Source: Clostridiales bacterium Firm_14 (lineage in GTDB: Bacteria > Bacillota > Clostridia > Saccharofermentanales > Saccharofermentanaceae). From it: a DNA stretch of 64,000 bases. Under the pieces are notes generated by a model that searched no databases, was not told where the DNA came from, and saw only the letters and a program-made list of their open reading frames with translations. Made by a program: the position numbers and the translations under genes. The stretch is taken from positions 1 to 64,000 of the forward strand of contig LVAT01000005.1 in assembly GCA_001604135.1 (NCBI GenBank). The letters are read 5' to 3'. Below, piece by piece: positions 63,263 through 64,000 of this stretch. Positions within the stretch are counted from its first letter, which is position 1, and every line of letters begins with the position of its first letter.

Positions 63263-64000
63263 GTGAGAGATCCTGTTTACTACAGCGGCAGTGCCAAGTT
63301 CTTTGATACTCACGCGCATATCTACGACAGAAAATTTGACGCAAATAACGTGACAACGGAAGACATCCTGCAAAGGTGCAGGGCTTCCGGCGTTACGAGC
63401 GTGCTTATTCCTGCTGACTCGGAGGAGACCAGCCGTATCGCTCTTGATATGGCAAATAAGTATGACGGCTTTGCTGAAGTCAGTCTTTACGCCTCGGTGG
63501 GCGTTCATCCGCACGAGGCGAAAACTTACACAGAAGACACCGAGAAATACTTAAGAAGCGTTCTGGAGGCCCGCAGGACGCAAAAGGTAACGGCATTAGG
63601 CGAGATAGGCCTAGATTATTACTATGATCTGTCTGAGAGGAGCGTGCAGAGGGACGTTTTCGAGAAGCAGTTAGAGCTCGCATATGAGTATGACGTGCCG
63701 GTCATCCTTCATGAGAGGGATGCGACAGGTGACTGCCTGGACATCCTGAGGCGCTTTTACAAAGCTGGGAGGATGAGAAGCCTTCCAGGTGTGTGTCATT
63801 GCTGCTCGTGCTCGTTAGAAGCCTCTCAGGAGCTCGTTAAGATGGGCTTTTACATCGGTTTTGACGGTCCCGTTACTTTCAAGAACAATAAGAAAACGCC
63901 TGAAGTGGCTCTTAATACGCCCTGGGACAGGATCGTTATAGAGACGGACAGCCCTTATCTGACGCCTGAGCCCAACAGGGGACTTATTAATGAGCCGTGC
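63263..64000 (+). CDS. tatD: TatD-family metal-dependent DNase (3' end outside window)
   Basis: 246 codons are visible and the frame is open at the window end. It starts with GTG at 63263, six bases after the metG stop and without a clear ribosome site, so translational coupling is likely. Metal-site motifs: FFDTHAHIYD, VGVHPHEAK, GEIGLDYYYD, ILHERDA, CHCCSCS (in place of the usual HCFSGS) and ETDSPYLTPEP. TatD proteins hydrolyse DNA and take part in repair or turnover. Only the C-terminal ~10-25 residues should be missing. Confidence 0.92.
   Translation, partial: MRDPVYYSGSAKFFDTHAHIYDRKFDANNVTTEDILQRCRASGVTSVLIPADSEETSRIALDMANKYDGFAEVSLYASVGVHPHEAKTYTEDTEKYLRSVLEARRTQKVTALGEIGLDYYYDLSERSVQRDVFEKQLELAYEYDVPVILHERDATGDCLDILRRFYKAGRMRSLPGVCHCCSCSLEASQELVKMGFYIGFDGPVTFKNNKKTPEVALNTPWDRIVIETDSPYLTPEPNRGLINEPC

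Overview
The window looks like chromosomal DNA of a monoderm Firmicute of class Clostridia (an Oscillospirales- or Saccharofermentans-like anaerobe is my inference). The evidence is strong AGGAGG ribosome sites, a CIRCE/HrcA heat-shock operon, RicT, a clostridial 2[4Fe-4S] ferredoxin, a BspA-type leucine-rich surface protein, a lipoprotein signal and no outer-membrane genes. I see no rRNA, CRISPR array, transposase or prophage. One tRNA gene (Leu, UAG) is present.

Layout. 1-4.1 kb: 3' part of a giant BspA-like protein followed by a 33-residue peptide gene. 4.1-12.2 kb: PAP2 phosphatase, LarA-type racemase, glutamine synthetase, a winged-helix regulator with an orphan sugar-type permease, a HAD phosphatase pair and a membrane-anchored beta-lactamase-fold protein. 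12.4-19.2 kb: hrcA-grpE-clpP-dnaK-dnaJ-prmA, controlled by CIRCE. 19.4-25.2 kb: hisS-aspS-lepB-lepA. 25.2-34.8 kb: accessory block with three zinc-ribbon proteins, a HerA-like ATPase, a methyltransferase, a GGDEF protein, a GNAT and an acyltransferase. 34.9-37.1 kb: tRNA-Leu, an M15 peptidase and a DeoR regulator with an apparently leaderless mRNA. 37.2-42.8 kb: a degenerate sialate-O-acetylesterase-like protein, an AraC regulator and the folate genes folE-folP-folBK. 42.8-45.9 kb: a disordered basic protein with tmk-holB-ricT. 46.0-58.9 kb: ferredoxin, a tripartite hybrid histidine kinase, two ABC exporters, a LytTR/DUF3021-type regulatory pair and a tandem triplet of double-zinc-ribbon membrane proteins. 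59.0-64.0 kb: trmN6-rsmI, a repeat-filled gap, metG and the start of tatD.

The order tmk-holB-ricT ... trmN6-rsmI ... metG-tatD is the well-known Bacillus tmk-to-yabD block. Here about 13 kb of signalling, transport and zinc-ribbon genes sits between ricT and trmN6. The most novel-looking material is (i) the family of zinc-ribbon/TPR-like/transmembrane proteins (four paralogues plus two related zinc-ribbon proteins), (ii) the ABC-LytTR-DUF3021 operon with 21-bp-phased direct repeats just upstream of its promoter, (iii) the short peptide behind the BspA gene, and (iv) palindromic intergenic repeat families recurring in several non-coding gaps.
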